In this document: positions 1 to 6,622 of the stretch, piece after piece
Layout: the number at the start of each line of letters is the position of its first letter
How positions within the stretch are numbered: position 1 is the first letter of the stretch
Assembly: GCA_002336985.1 (NCBI GenBank)
Contig: DDFE01000185.1
Span: 7,612-17,516 of the forward strand
Source: Sphingomonadales bacterium UBA1936
GTDB lineage: Bacteria; Pseudomonadota; Alphaproteobacteria; Sphingomonadales; Sphingomonadaceae
Reading direction: 5' to 3'
Length of the DNA: 9,905 bases
Translations under genes and position numbers: made by a program
The notes under the pieces: model-generated
Told to the model about the DNA's origin: nothing
Databases searched by the model: none
Seen by the model: the letters and a program-made list of their open reading frames with translations, nothing else

Positions 1-1166
1 ATGCCTTCGCGCGCCAGATCCGATGGGATCATCGAAAAACTGAGCCGCAGCGTGTTGCGTTTCGCGGGGATGCCAGCGGGATAGAAGGCCGCGCCCGAGA
101 TCGTCGAGACGCTATGTTCGGCAAGCGCCCGCTGCGCGAACACCCCGCCGTCGATATGTTCGGGCAGTTCCATCCATATATACAAACCGCCCTCGGGCTG
201 CGTCCAACGATACCCCTGCGGCATATGTTCGGTGAGCGCTGCGAGCATTGAACCGCGCCGCTCGCGGTAAACATTGCACGCCACATCCGTCGCAGCGTCG
301 AGGTGCGTCTGGACGACGTCGAGCAAGAGCATCTGGTTGAGTGCGCTGGTCGCAAGGTCGCTCGCCTGTTTGATCAGCACGCATTTGCTGATGACGGCGG
401 CGGGCCCGGCCATCCAGCCGACCCGCAACGATGGAGCGATAGTTTTGGAAAATGTGCCGGTCTGGATGACGGTCGAGCGTTCGACATCGCCGTGACGCGC
501 AATGCCCAGCGCGAACAATGACGGGACATGATCACCGTCGTAGCGCAGCCGGTCGTAACAGCTGTCCTCGACGATCGGCATACCGGTCTCATCCGAAAGA
601 TCGAGCAGACGTTCGCGCTCCTCGCGTGTCATCGTCGTGCCTGTCGGATTGCGGAAGTCCGGCCCCACGTAGCAGAATTTCGCTCCGCCGAGCGTGGCGC
701 GATTCCAGGCAGCGCTGTCCCCTGGCAGTCCGACATAGCTCGGTTGATATGCATCAAACGCGCGGAGAGCGCCGATGAAACTCGGAACCTCCACCATCGC
801 CCGGTCGCCGGGAGATAGAAGAAGTTTTCCAACGAAATCAAGACCCTGTTGTGATCCATTGACGATCATGACATTGTCGACGCCGCACGGAGCACCATTC
901 CGAGTCAGATAGTCCGCGATCCACTCGCGTAGCGGGCCGTGTCCTTCGCTGGGCGCGTATTGCAGCGCGACCCGTGCACGGGTGCGGTCGCTCCATATCC
1001 GTGCCGATGCGTCGGCGAGGGCGTCATAAGGAAAGATGTCCGGATCGGGCAGGCCGCCGCCCAGATGGATGATCTGCCCGGCCGAGAGCAATTTCATCCG
1101 TTCGCGGATATCGGAGGGAACGACGTCGCCCATCCGGCTCGCGTAGAGAGCGCTCCAATCCAGCAT
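1..1166 (-). CDS. PLP-dependent aminotransferase, fold type I (3' end outside window)
   Basis: This is a class I/II aminotransferase of the 2-aminoadipate transaminase / MocR-catalytic-domain type, without an N-terminal GntR domain. It would move an amino group between an amino acid or amine and a 2-oxo acid using pyridoxal phosphate in the cytosol. 388 codons are visible and no stop is reached before the window edge, so the C-terminus is missing. Seen directly: a GGGLPDPDIFP segment near residue 36, NPTG at 173-176, Asp201 in EDSCY (the residue that pairs with the PLP ring nitrogen in this family) and the Schiff-base lysine Lys241 in TFSKTIAPSLRVGW. The ATG follows a strong GGAGGG site at 1174-1179 with 7-nt spacing. 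It lies 56 bp downstream of the P450 on the same strand and is probably co-transcribed. The family call is firm. The substrate is unknown; hydroxylation or oxidation by the P450 followed by transamination is only a guess. Confidence 0.88.
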   Translation of the reverse strand, partial: MLDWSALYASRMGDVVPSDIRERMKLLSAGQIIHLGGGLPDPDIFPYDALADASARIWSDRTRARVALQYAPSEGHGPLREWIADYLTRNGAPCGVDNVMIVNGSQQGLDFVGKLLLSPGDRAMVEVPSFIGALRAFDAYQPSYVGLPGDSAAWNRATLGGAKFCYVGPDFRNPTGTTMTREERERLLDLSDETGMPIVEDSCYDRLRYDGDHVPSLFALGIARHGDVERSTVIQTGTFSKTIAPSLRVGWMAGPAAVISKCVLIKQASDLATSALNQMLLLDVVQTHLDAATDVACNVYRERRGSMLAALTEHMPQGYRWTQPEGGLYIWMELPEHIDGGVFAQRALAEHSVSTISGAAFYPAGIPAKRNTLRLSFSMIPSDLAREG

Positions 1167-1222
1167 CTAAACTCCCTCCATTATATAAATCATTGCTAAT
1201 GAAGAGGGCCGACCGTGTCGAG

Positions 1223-2479
1223 TCAGGGGGCGAGCACCACGGGCATGTGTTTGATGCCGCCAACGAAGTTCGACCGCAGTCGGCTGACCGGTCCCGTAAG
1301 TTGCATTGCCGGGAAGCGTTGCAGCAGTTCGCTCAGCACGGCGCGGAGCTCGATCCGGGCGAGGTCGTTCCCCAAGCAGCTGTGACGACCGAACCCGAAA
1401 GTTAGATGCCGGTTCGGCTTGCGCGACAGGTCGAGGAGGAAAGGATCCTCGAACATGGCGTCGTCGCGGTTGGCGGACGGATAGAAGAGGACGACCTTTT
1501 CCCCCGCCGCAATCGCCTGGCCGCCGACCTCGACATCGTTGGCGGCCGTCCGCGCCATATAGATGATCGGTGTCACCCAGCGCAGCAGCTCCTCCACGGC
1601 CGTCGGCATGAGCGCGGGGTCGGCGGTCAGCGCTGCGCGTTGTTCGGGATGTTCGAACAACGCCAGCATCGCCCCGCTGGTGGCGTTGCGCGTCGTTTCG
1701 TTCCCCGCAATCGCGAGGAGGAAACAGAAGCCCAGGATTTCGCGATCACTAAGCGGTTCGCCGCCGATCCGCGCCGCGACCAACAGGCTGACGAGGTCTT
1801 CGCGCGGCGCCGCGCGGCGCTGGGCGATGAACTTCGCGAAATAGCCGAACATCGCCTGTTGCGCGGCAACGATCGCTTCGCGCGGCAAATCCATGTCGCC
1901 ATATTCGGGATCCTCGCTACCGATGACCGCATTGCTCCAGAGGTACATCTGGTCGCGGTCGGCGGTCGGGACGCCGAGCAGTTCGAGGATCACATCGAGC
2001 GGCAAGCGCATGGCGATTGCCTCGACGAAATCGATTGGCGCCGCCGGATCGACGGCGTTGATGCGGGCGGCCGCGACATCGTCCGCGATTTCACGGCAGC
2101 GGACGACGATATGTTCTTCCAGGGCACGCATCACGCTGGGTTTGAACCGTTCGCGAAGGACCATTCGGTTCTGGTGATGCTCGGGCGGGTCCATCGTCAG
2201 CATCAGCGGCACCCGTGCAGCATTGGACGCGGCGGCATTGTCCTTCCGCAGGATCGTCACGCCAGGCGCGTTCAGGAAGTTGTCGCTGTCTTTTCCGACC
2301 GCCGTGATGTCCGCATAGCGGGTGATGGCCCAAAAGGGTTCGCGGATGCCGTCGTCATGCCAGGCGACCGGCGTCTCGGCACGCATCCTGGTCCAGACGT
2401 CGTGCGGATAACCATGCGTCGCAAACCGGTCGGGATCGAAACATGCCGGGTCGGCCGATGGCCTGTGTCGCAAAGTCAT
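1223..2479 (-). CDS. Cytochrome P450 (CYP124/125/142-like)
   Basis: This is a soluble bacterial cytochrome P450 of 418 aa, a normal length. It should activate O2 with electrons from a ferredoxin/ferredoxin reductase pair, which is not encoded in the window, to hydroxylate a hydrophobic substrate. Seen: the helix C motif MDPPEHHQNR at 96-105, the I-helix oxygen-activation motif AGNETT at 258-263, ExxR at 297-300, and the heme loop FGFGRHSCLG at 361-370 with Cys368 as heme ligand. The C-terminal segment SRLRSNFVGGIKHMPV (399-414) and the AGNETTRN I-helix recall the CYP124/125/142 group, whose characterised members oxidise steroid side chains or branched lipids. That is recall, not an alignment. 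The ATG has GGAGG at 2485-2489 with 5-nt spacing, and a palindromic operator candidate lies directly upstream. A 363-aa open frame on the opposite strand is a GC-driven shadow. Confidence 0.95.
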   Translation of the reverse strand: MTLRHRPSADPACFDPDRFATHGYPHDVWTRMRAETPVAWHDDGIREPFWAITRYADITAVGKDSDNFLNAPGVTILRKDNAAASNAARVPLMLTMDPPEHHQNRMVLRERFKPSVMRALEEHIVVRCREIADDVAAARINAVDPAAPIDFVEAIAMRLPLDVILELLGVPTADRDQMYLWSNAVIGSEDPEYGDMDLPREAIVAAQQAMFGYFAKFIAQRRAAPREDLVSLLVAARIGGEPLSDREILGFCFLLAIAGNETTRNATSGAMLALFEHPEQRAALTADPALMPTAVEELLRWVTPIIYMARTAANDVEVGGQAIAAGEKVVLFYPSANRDDAMFEDPFLLDLSRKPNRHLTFGFGRHSCLGNDLARIELRAVLSELLQRFPAMQLTGPVSRLRSNFVGGIKHMPVVLAP

Positions 2480-2492
2480 CCGATCCTCCGTA

Positions 2493-2510
2493 AGTGAACG
2501 ATCGTTAACT
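2493..2510. promoter_or_regulatory. Candidate TetR-family operator palindrome
   Basis: The 18-bp sequence AGTGAACGATCGTTAACT is an inverted repeat centred on CGATCG, with a single mismatched pair (position 4 from each end). It lies between the divergent P450 and TetR genes, 13 bp upstream of the P450 start codon and just upstream of its ribosome binding site. Bound repressor there would sit on or just after the P450 transcription start. TetR-family repressors commonly bind such palindromes next to their own gene, so autoregulation plus control of the P450 unit is the natural reading. No clear -35/-10 pair could be picked on either strand. Binding itself is inference. Confidence 0.65.
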
Positions 2511-2559
2511 AGCGTATTCGTGGCGGCGCTGCTAGCCTCCCGACAAGGAGTTATTTTCA

Positions 2560-3141
2560 GTGGCCATCATGAGCAGCACGGGGCGGCGGCGGTTGCCGCA
2601 TGCCCAACGGCGCATGGAAATCCTTGCGGCCGCCGGCGCCATGTTTCGTGCGCGTGGTTATGACGCGGCCTCGATCGATGCCATCGCCGCGGAGGTTGGG
2701 ATCAGCGGCCCTGCGATCTACCGTTATTTCTCGCGCAAGCCCGAAATCCTGACTGCGCTCATCGAGGCGGCATCGGCGGACGCGGTGTCGACGATCGACC
2801 TGGCCGTCTCAGGTAGTCATGGCGACGACGCGCTGACGGGGCTCGCCAATGCACTGGTCGATCATGCAGGCAGGCAGGGCGATGTCCTCGCCTTGCTGCA
2901 ATCCGGGGTCGCGCAACTGGAAGCGGACGATCGGCAGCAGTTGCACCGGATCCGTGAGGACATCGTAGAACACTTGGGTGTCGCGCTAAGGCGGGCGAGG
3001 CCTGACCTGCCGGCTGGATCTGCGAAGCTGCACGCCGATACGGCATTGGGCGTCGTCGGTCACATGTCCGACACGTTGCTGAAAGACGATGCTCTCCTCG
3101 ACCGGTTCCGCGTGATCGTCCGCGCGGTGCTCGCGGCCTGA
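2560..3141 (+). CDS. TetR/AcrR-family transcriptional regulator
   Basis: This 193-aa protein has the typical TetR size and layout. The N-terminal DNA-binding domain occupies about residues 15-62: a helix with RRMEILAAAGAMFRARGY, then the helix-turn-helix around SIDAIAAEVGISGPAIYRYFSRKPEIL (38-64). The C-terminal helical region is diverse and presumably binds a ligand. The start chosen is GTG at 2560, because AAGGAG at 2545-2550 lies 9 nt upstream; the ATG at 2569 would be 18 nt from it. The gene is divergent from the P450/aminotransferase pair and shares with it the intergenic palindrome at 2493-2510, so it most likely represses that pair and itself until an effector, perhaps a pathway substrate or acyl-CoA, releases it. 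It ends 7 bp from the convergent SnoaL-like gene. The effector is unknown. Confidence 0.93.
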   Translation: MAIMSSTGRRRLPHAQRRMEILAAAGAMFRARGYDAASIDAIAAEVGISGPAIYRYFSRKPEILTALIEAASADAVSTIDLAVSGSHGDDALTGLANALVDHAGRQGDVLALLQSGVAQLEADDRQQLHRIREDIVEHLGVALRRARPDLPAGSAKLHADTALGVVGHMSDTLLKDDALLDRFRVIVRAVLAA

Positions 3142-3148
3142 GGGATCT

Positions 3149-3616
3149 CTATCCTTCCCAGCCGACGCCCCGGATGATCGCGACCGGGCCTTCGGTGTGC
3201 CAGTTACGATATCCGCGCTCGGCAATGCGCCAGCCGTCGACGGTCCGGGTCCACCGGTCTTCATATTGACCCCAGCAGCTGTACAACTGTCCCTCGAACG
3301 GCCCGGTGCCCACATGGATAGCGTAGAAATGGGCTTTTGCGTCGGCACCCTGGGCCGTCATCGTGATGCGGATGTTGGTGATGTTGTGCTGGGTGGCGCC
3401 GCAATAGGATGCGTGGCCCATGTTGCGCGTCAGCCGCTCGATCAGCGGTGCAACGCCGGCCTGCAATATCCCGTTCGAGCTGCGATAGTCCTGCATGGCA
3501 TCGGCTGAAAACACCGCCGCCAGCCGCCCGAAGTCCTTGGCGTCGATGGCTTCGCAATAGAGGAAATAGGTCTGCTCGATCGCGCGGATGTCGAGGAGTG
3601 TGGCGAGGTCGGTCAT
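3149..3616 (-). CDS. SnoaL/NTF2-like cone-fold protein (SnoaL_4 type)
   Basis: This 155-aa protein has the layout of the SnoaL-like NTF2 superfamily: an N-terminal helix pair (LDIRAIEQTYFLYCEAIDAKDFGRLAAVF, residues 8-36), a Thr-x-His motif TQHNITN at 75-81, and the C-terminal strand pattern YEDRWTRTVDGWRIAERGY (118-136). Members bind small hydrophobic ligands in a cone-shaped cavity; known examples include polyketide cyclases, ketosteroid isomerase-like enzymes and dehydratases, but many have no assigned reaction. The frame stays open further upstream to 3799, but the ATG at 3616 is chosen because it forms an ATGA overlap with the stop of the preceding Dabb-like gene and gives the normal family length. 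It is the last gene of the five-gene operon. No terminator was seen in the 7 bp before the convergent TetR gene. Confidence 0.88.
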   Translation of the reverse strand: MTDLATLLDIRAIEQTYFLYCEAIDAKDFGRLAAVFSADAMQDYRSSNGILQAGVAPLIERLTRNMGHASYCGATQHNITNIRITMTAQGADAKAHFYAIHVGTGPFEGQLYSCWGQYEDRWTRTVDGWRIAERGYRNWHTEGPVAIIRGVGWEG

Positions 3617-4227
3617 GATGCGGTGTCCGTTCCCGGCGGGTTGTCGCAAAAGGCATGGCACAATCCCGGATCGATCAGCAGGTCCGGATGTTCGGGGTCG
3701 AACCATCGGTCGACATGCCCCCAATGAGCCGGTGCCATCATGTAATCGCGCGTCAGGTGTTCCGGCCGGTCGAAACCCTGTTCCCAGACGTAGGTCCACG
3801 CAAACCGTCCCCAGGCTCGCGTGACGCGGCCCAGCCGCCAGCCGCGGATGACGGGTACGTAGTGGGGCAAGGAGGCGGTCTCACGCTCGAACCGGTCGAG
3901 ACGTTCGGCCGACCGGTTCCGGTTCGCGCAAAAGAGCGCGGTGCGGTGAATGAGCGAAGCGACGGGATCGCCGTCCTGCGCGACCGTTTCGAAGAGCGCG
4001 CCGTCAGCGCTTTCGACCGCGTCTTCATAGAGCGTGCCCAAGCCGAAGTCGGCCGGGCAATCCATCGCCGCGTCGTCATGCCGCACGAGCAGGTCACCAG
4101 CGTTGCGTCCCCCGGGCAGCACGTTCGAAACGAGACGAAAGCGCTGCTGAAGCGCATCTCGCAAGGTCGCGCGGGTGACCTCACCAGCGCCAGGCCGCCA
4201 GCTCAGCAGGGCGACGATCTTAGCCAT
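3613..4227 (-). CDS. Dabb-like (dimeric alpha/beta barrel) protein, 204 aa
   Basis: This 204-aa protein resembles the Dabb/EthD ferredoxin-like barrel families, with two halves. The N-terminal half (1-60) is MAKIVALLSWRPG... with VLPGGRNAGDLLVRHD. The second half (about 118-195) carries LPHYVPVIRGWRLGRV, WTYVWEQ and the signature-like YMMAPAHWGHVDRWFDPEHPD (162-182). Its length suits two fused barrel domains rather than the usual single domain of about 100 aa. Such proteins bind or rearrange small hydrophobic intermediates, and some are accessory factors without known chemistry. The start ATG at 4227 lies inside the end of the upstream gene (8-nt overlap), and its TGA overlaps the next ATG as ATGA, so it is translationally linked on both sides. 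The family placement is by motif recall and no reaction is claimed. Confidence 0.8.
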   Translation of the reverse strand: MAKIVALLSWRPGAGEVTRATLRDALQQRFRLVSNVLPGGRNAGDLLVRHDDAAMDCPADFGLGTLYEDAVESADGALFETVAQDGDPVASLIHRTALFCANRNRSAERLDRFERETASLPHYVPVIRGWRLGRVTRAWGRFAWTYVWEQGFDRPEHLTRDYMMAPAHWGHVDRWFDPEHPDLLIDPGLCHAFCDNPPGTDTAS

Positions 4228-4555
4228 CGGCCAATCGTGCGAAATCGGCAGGGCCGGCCAAGGTGCGGCGGTCGCGGGACAGGGTCAGCCGGTCGATTTC
4301 GGCCCACCAGTCGTGCACGGCCGGATTGCGCCTGCCGAGTTCGTTCTTGCGCCAGAACGCCGTGGCGTCGGGCAGGCTCCACAGGAAGAATAGCATGTTG
4401 CTGTCGTCGTCGAGCCACAGCGGCGGCGACACGAGGCTGTGGACGAGGGTGAGACCTCGCTCTGCTGCGGCGGGCAGATATTGCTCGCGGCACAGGTCGT
4501 GGAGCGCCTTGCCTTGCCCCGGTAACGACTGGAGCTGGTCGAGGATGAAGATCAT
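4220..4555 (-). CDS. Small alpha/beta-barrel (NIPSNAP/Dabb-like) protein, 111 aa
   Basis: This small cytosolic protein begins MIFILDQLQSLPGQGKALHDL, continues with YLPAAAERGLTLVHSLVSPP and NMLFFLWSLPDATAFW, and ends in a polar tail. The strand-helix-strand-strand-helix pattern fits a dimeric ferredoxin-like alpha/beta barrel such as NIPSNAP or Dabb. No catalytic residue can be assigned. An upstream in-frame GTG at 4564 exists, but the ATG at 4555 is preferred: it overlaps the TGA of the upstream oxidoreductase as ATGA, as at two other junctions of this operon, and gives a family-like N-terminal beta strand. Its TAA lies 8 nt inside the next gene. It is the first of three consecutive small ligand-binding-fold proteins in the operon, probably acting on or carrying the same intermediates. 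The fold is inferred and the function is unknown. Confidence 0.75.
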   Translation of the reverse strand: MIFILDQLQSLPGQGKALHDLCREQYLPAAAERGLTLVHSLVSPPLWLDDDSNMLFFLWSLPDATAFWRKNELGRRNPAVHDWWAEIDRLTLSRDRRTLAGPADFARLADG

Positions 4556-5526
4556 TGCCAGCACCCGCCCGCGATATCGACGACGAGCTTGCCGCGGACA
4601 TGGCCCTCCTTCAACCGGTCGAGCGCGGCGGGCACATCGACGGGAAAGATCGTCTCGATCGCGGGCGAGCGGAGTCTGGCTGACGCCAGGGCGTTCACGA
4701 GCGCGCCGAGCTGTTCGCCCTCGCGTTCGCGGTTCGACATCGACGTCAACACGCGGATGCCGCGCTGTTCCGGCGGGCGCGGCTCGTTGCGCACCAGCGT
4801 ACCGATCGTGACGAAAATCCCGCCATCGCGGATGAGGTCGAGCGGATGGTCGAGCACGCCTTGCCCGACCGTGTCCAGCAGCACATCGACGCCGTCGGGA
4901 AACCGCTCTCGCAACCTAGGCCGCCAGTCGGTTCGATAGTCGAGCGCAAGATCGCATCCGAGTTCGGAAAGGTAGGCCAGGTTCTTTGCCCCCGCCGTCG
5001 CGGCGATGCGGGCGCCGGTCATGCGGGCGATGCCGATCGCGAAGCTGCCGGTGCCGCCCGCGCCACCGTTGATGAGGATCGACTGACCGGCGCGGAGAGC
5101 GCCCGCAACCAGCGTCGATTCCCATGCGGTGATCCCGGCGGTGGGCAGGGCGGCCGCCGTGATGAAGTCGATTGCATCCGGCAAGATGCTGGCAAGATGC
5201 GCGGCGACGACCGTGCGCTCGGCGCACCCGCCCGCGCCTCCGCGCCCGACAGCGGTTTTCGCGACGACACGGTCGCCGATGGCGAAGTCCGCCACGCCGG
5301 GGCCGATGGCATCGATCGTGCCCGCCGCGTCGAAACCCAGCACATAAGGGAAAGATGGCTGGTATGTATCGCGCAGCCAGCCCTCGGCCAGCTTCCAGTC
5401 GGCGGGATTGAGACCGGCGGCAGCGACCGAAATGCCGATCTCACCCGGACCGGGTGCGATGCCGGGAACACCGGCGATGCCGACCGACGCCGAGCCGTCG
5501 AAGCCGTGAAGTGCGACGGCCTTCAT
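4552..5526 (-). CDS. Zinc-independent MDR oxidoreductase (NADPH:quinone reductase-like)
   Basis: This 324-aa medium-chain reductase of the zeta-crystallin / quinone oxidoreductase group should carry out NADPH-dependent reduction of an enone or quinone. Seen: an N-terminal GroES-like part with LNPADWK at 39-45 and VLGFDAAGTIDAIGPGV at 62-78, then the Rossmann nucleotide site NGGAGGTGSFAIGIA at 153-167, and DVLLDTVG at 214-221. The cysteine/histidine ligands of zinc alcohol dehydrogenases are absent, which fits the quinone-reductase/enoyl-reductase branch. The start ATG overlaps the upstream SDR stop as ATGA, and its own TGA overlaps the next start the same way. Pairing with an SDR suggests successive oxidation and double-bond reduction steps on one substrate. 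The substrate is not identifiable. Confidence 0.9.
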   Translation of the reverse strand: MKAVALHGFDGSASVGIAGVPGIAPGPGEIGISVAAAGLNPADWKLAEGWLRDTYQPSFPYVLGFDAAGTIDAIGPGVADFAIGDRVVAKTAVGRGGAGGCAERTVVAAHLASILPDAIDFITAAALPTAGITAWESTLVAGALRAGQSILINGGAGGTGSFAIGIARMTGARIAATAGAKNLAYLSELGCDLALDYRTDWRPRLRERFPDGVDVLLDTVGQGVLDHPLDLIRDGGIFVTIGTLVRNEPRPPEQRGIRVLTSMSNREREGEQLGALVNALASARLRSPAIETIFPVDVPAALDRLKEGHVRGKLVVDIAGGCWQ

Positions 5527-6401
5527 GCAGGGGCGGCGATATGCGGTGTCAGTTCGTCACCCCGCATCGGCGTCGCCGGGTGACGCCACGAGGGCGGTGC
5601 GACGTCGGGCAACCGCGTCTTGCCGTCGAGCGTCATGACGGGCAGCTTGTGCGCCGCCGGATAATGCAGGCTGAAAGCCGCGAGCCCCGTCCGTTCCGCG
5701 GCAGGCCGGTGGCAGAGCGCGAGTACCGTTTCCGCGAGATATTCCACGCGCTCGACCGGATAGTCGGCGGCGATCAGCGCATCGGCGCCAGGGGTTCGGA
5801 TCGCGGTGGAGGGCGCAGCCATGTTGACCGCAAGATCGTCGCGGAGCAGCGCGGCAGCCAGCCCCTGCGTGAACCGCAGCAGCCCCGCCTTCGCGGCCGC
5901 ATAGACGCAGTCGGCCCCACCGAGCGACCCGGCACTATAGGGCGTCGCGGGCGCAAGGGCGGTGATCGAGCCGACGTTCACGATCCAGCCGCATCCGCCC
6001 GCGCGCATCGCCGGGATCGCCGCCTGCGCCAGCAACATCGGTGCGCGCAGGTAGAGCCGCAACATATGGTCGATCGACGCGGTCTCGAGCGACGCAAAGT
6101 CGCCATAGATGGCGCTGCCGGCGTTGTTGACCAGTATATCGAGGCGTCCGGCGTGCTCGACGACCTCGCCGGGCAGCGCTTTCAACACGTCATCGTCGCC
6201 GATATCGGCCTGCAGCGGAAACGCATGTCCGCCTGCAGCCTGTATCTCGGCAACGGCATTCTCGAGACTGCCGTCCGAGGATCGCGCGGCGACGGCAATC
6301 GTCGCGCCTTCGGACGCAAGCCGCTGCGCGATCGCAAAGCCGATGCCGCGGCTGGCCCCGGTGACGAGCGCCACGCGCCCTTCCAGCAGTCTCTCTCCCA
6401 T
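5523..6401 (-). CDS. Short-chain dehydrogenase/reductase with altered catalytic tetrad
   Basis: This 292-aa SDR should oxidise or reduce a hydroxyl/carbonyl group with NAD(P). Seen from the chosen start: the cofactor motif TGASRGIG at 14-21, NNAG at 92-95, Ser145, and Tyr167/Lys171 in YAAAK. There are two oddities. The helix alpha-4 Asn of the classical Asn-Ser-Tyr-Lys tetrad is Tyr117 (LRLYLRAPM). The Ser-Tyr distance is 22 residues instead of about 13, through an inserted PATPYSAGSLGGADC-like loop. The C-terminal tail after residue 245 is also longer than in minimal SDRs. Neither possible start has a good ribosome binding site. ATG 6401 gives the usual short lead before the Rossmann strand; ATG 6473 would add 24 residues of Pro/Ala/Arg-rich sequence, with a GGAG only 2 nt away. 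It is the first gene of the five-gene operon and its stop overlaps the MDR start. Confidence 0.88.
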   Translation of the reverse strand: MGERLLEGRVALVTGASRGIGFAIAQRLASEGATIAVAARSSDGSLENAVAEIQAAGGHAFPLQADIGDDDVLKALPGEVVEHAGRLDILVNNAGSAIYGDFASLETASIDHMLRLYLRAPMLLAQAAIPAMRAGGCGWIVNVGSITALAPATPYSAGSLGGADCVYAAAKAGLLRFTQGLAAALLRDDLAVNMAAPSTAIRTPGADALIAADYPVERVEYLAETVLALCHRPAAERTGLAAFSLHYPAAHKLPVMTLDGKTRLPDVAPPSWRHPATPMRGDELTPHIAAPA

Positions 6402-6497
6402 CGGGCCAGCATAGCGCGCAGTCGCGGGCGGCAACGGCGCTAATTCGTCACGATGCGGTTCGCGCGGCGGCATCGCTCCGCCCAGCCCGATCTCAAA

Positions 6498-6515
6498 GGT
6501 TAGTAAAAGTTAGCC
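6498..6515. promoter_or_regulatory. Phased direct repeat upstream of the SDR operon
   Basis: GTTAG occurs at 6499-6503 and again at 6509-6513, exactly 10 bp apart, inside GGTTAGTAAAAGTTAGCC, an A/T-rich island in otherwise GC-rich DNA. It is about 97 bp upstream of the preferred SDR start and 25 bp upstream of the alternative one. Two half-sites one helical turn apart are the usual footprint of a dimeric activator or response regulator, so this may be the control site of the five-gene operon. The motif is short and the role is inferred. It does not resemble the palindrome beside the TetR gene. Confidence 0.35.
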
Positions 6516-6571
6516 TCATGACGCCCTCTGCAACGGCATCATCAGATCCGTTTCGACAAGCGAAAGAGCCT

Positions 6572-6593
6572 GCACGACGGCCGTCCGTCGTGC
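6572..6593. repeat. GC-rich perfect hairpin between tRNA-Arg and SDR operon
   Basis: GCACGACGG at 6572-6580 is the exact reverse complement of CCGTCGTGC at 6585-6593, leaving a 4-nt loop. A weaker 5-bp stem (TTTCG/CGAAA, 6551-6565) lies just to the left and a 4-bp CCCG/CGGG stem (6593-6604) just to the right. Since the tRNA is read leftward, this could end its transcript. There is no real run of U after the hairpin on that strand, only CTCTTT, so an intrinsic terminator is possible but weak. Confidence 0.4.
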
Positions 6594-6622
6594 CCGAACG
6601 CGGGTATGACAAGGCGCAAGCA

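Noticed and set aside
1180..1185. Perfect TATAAT on the minus strand between P450 and aminotransferase
   Set aside because: It abuts the GGAGGG ribosome site, so transcription would begin within or after that site, and no -35-like hexamer lies 17 nt upstream. It is more likely chance in an A/T-rich patch.
1406..2497. 363-aa open frame on the plus strand opposite the P450
   Set aside because: It mirrors the P450 codon positions in GC-rich DNA, has an Arg/Asp/Gly-rich composition with no recognisable domain, and the opposite strand has all P450 motifs intact.
3617..3799. N-terminal extension giving a 216-aa SnoaL-like protein
   Set aside because: The extension overlaps the Dabb-like gene in another frame. 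The ATG at 3616 gives an ATGA junction and the usual family length.
5454..6443. 329-aa plus-strand open frame opposite the SDR, and a similar 316-aa one opposite dapB/nth at 7322-8272
   Set aside because: Both are rich in Arg and low in hydrophobic blocks, lack motifs and lie entirely antisense to well-identified genes.
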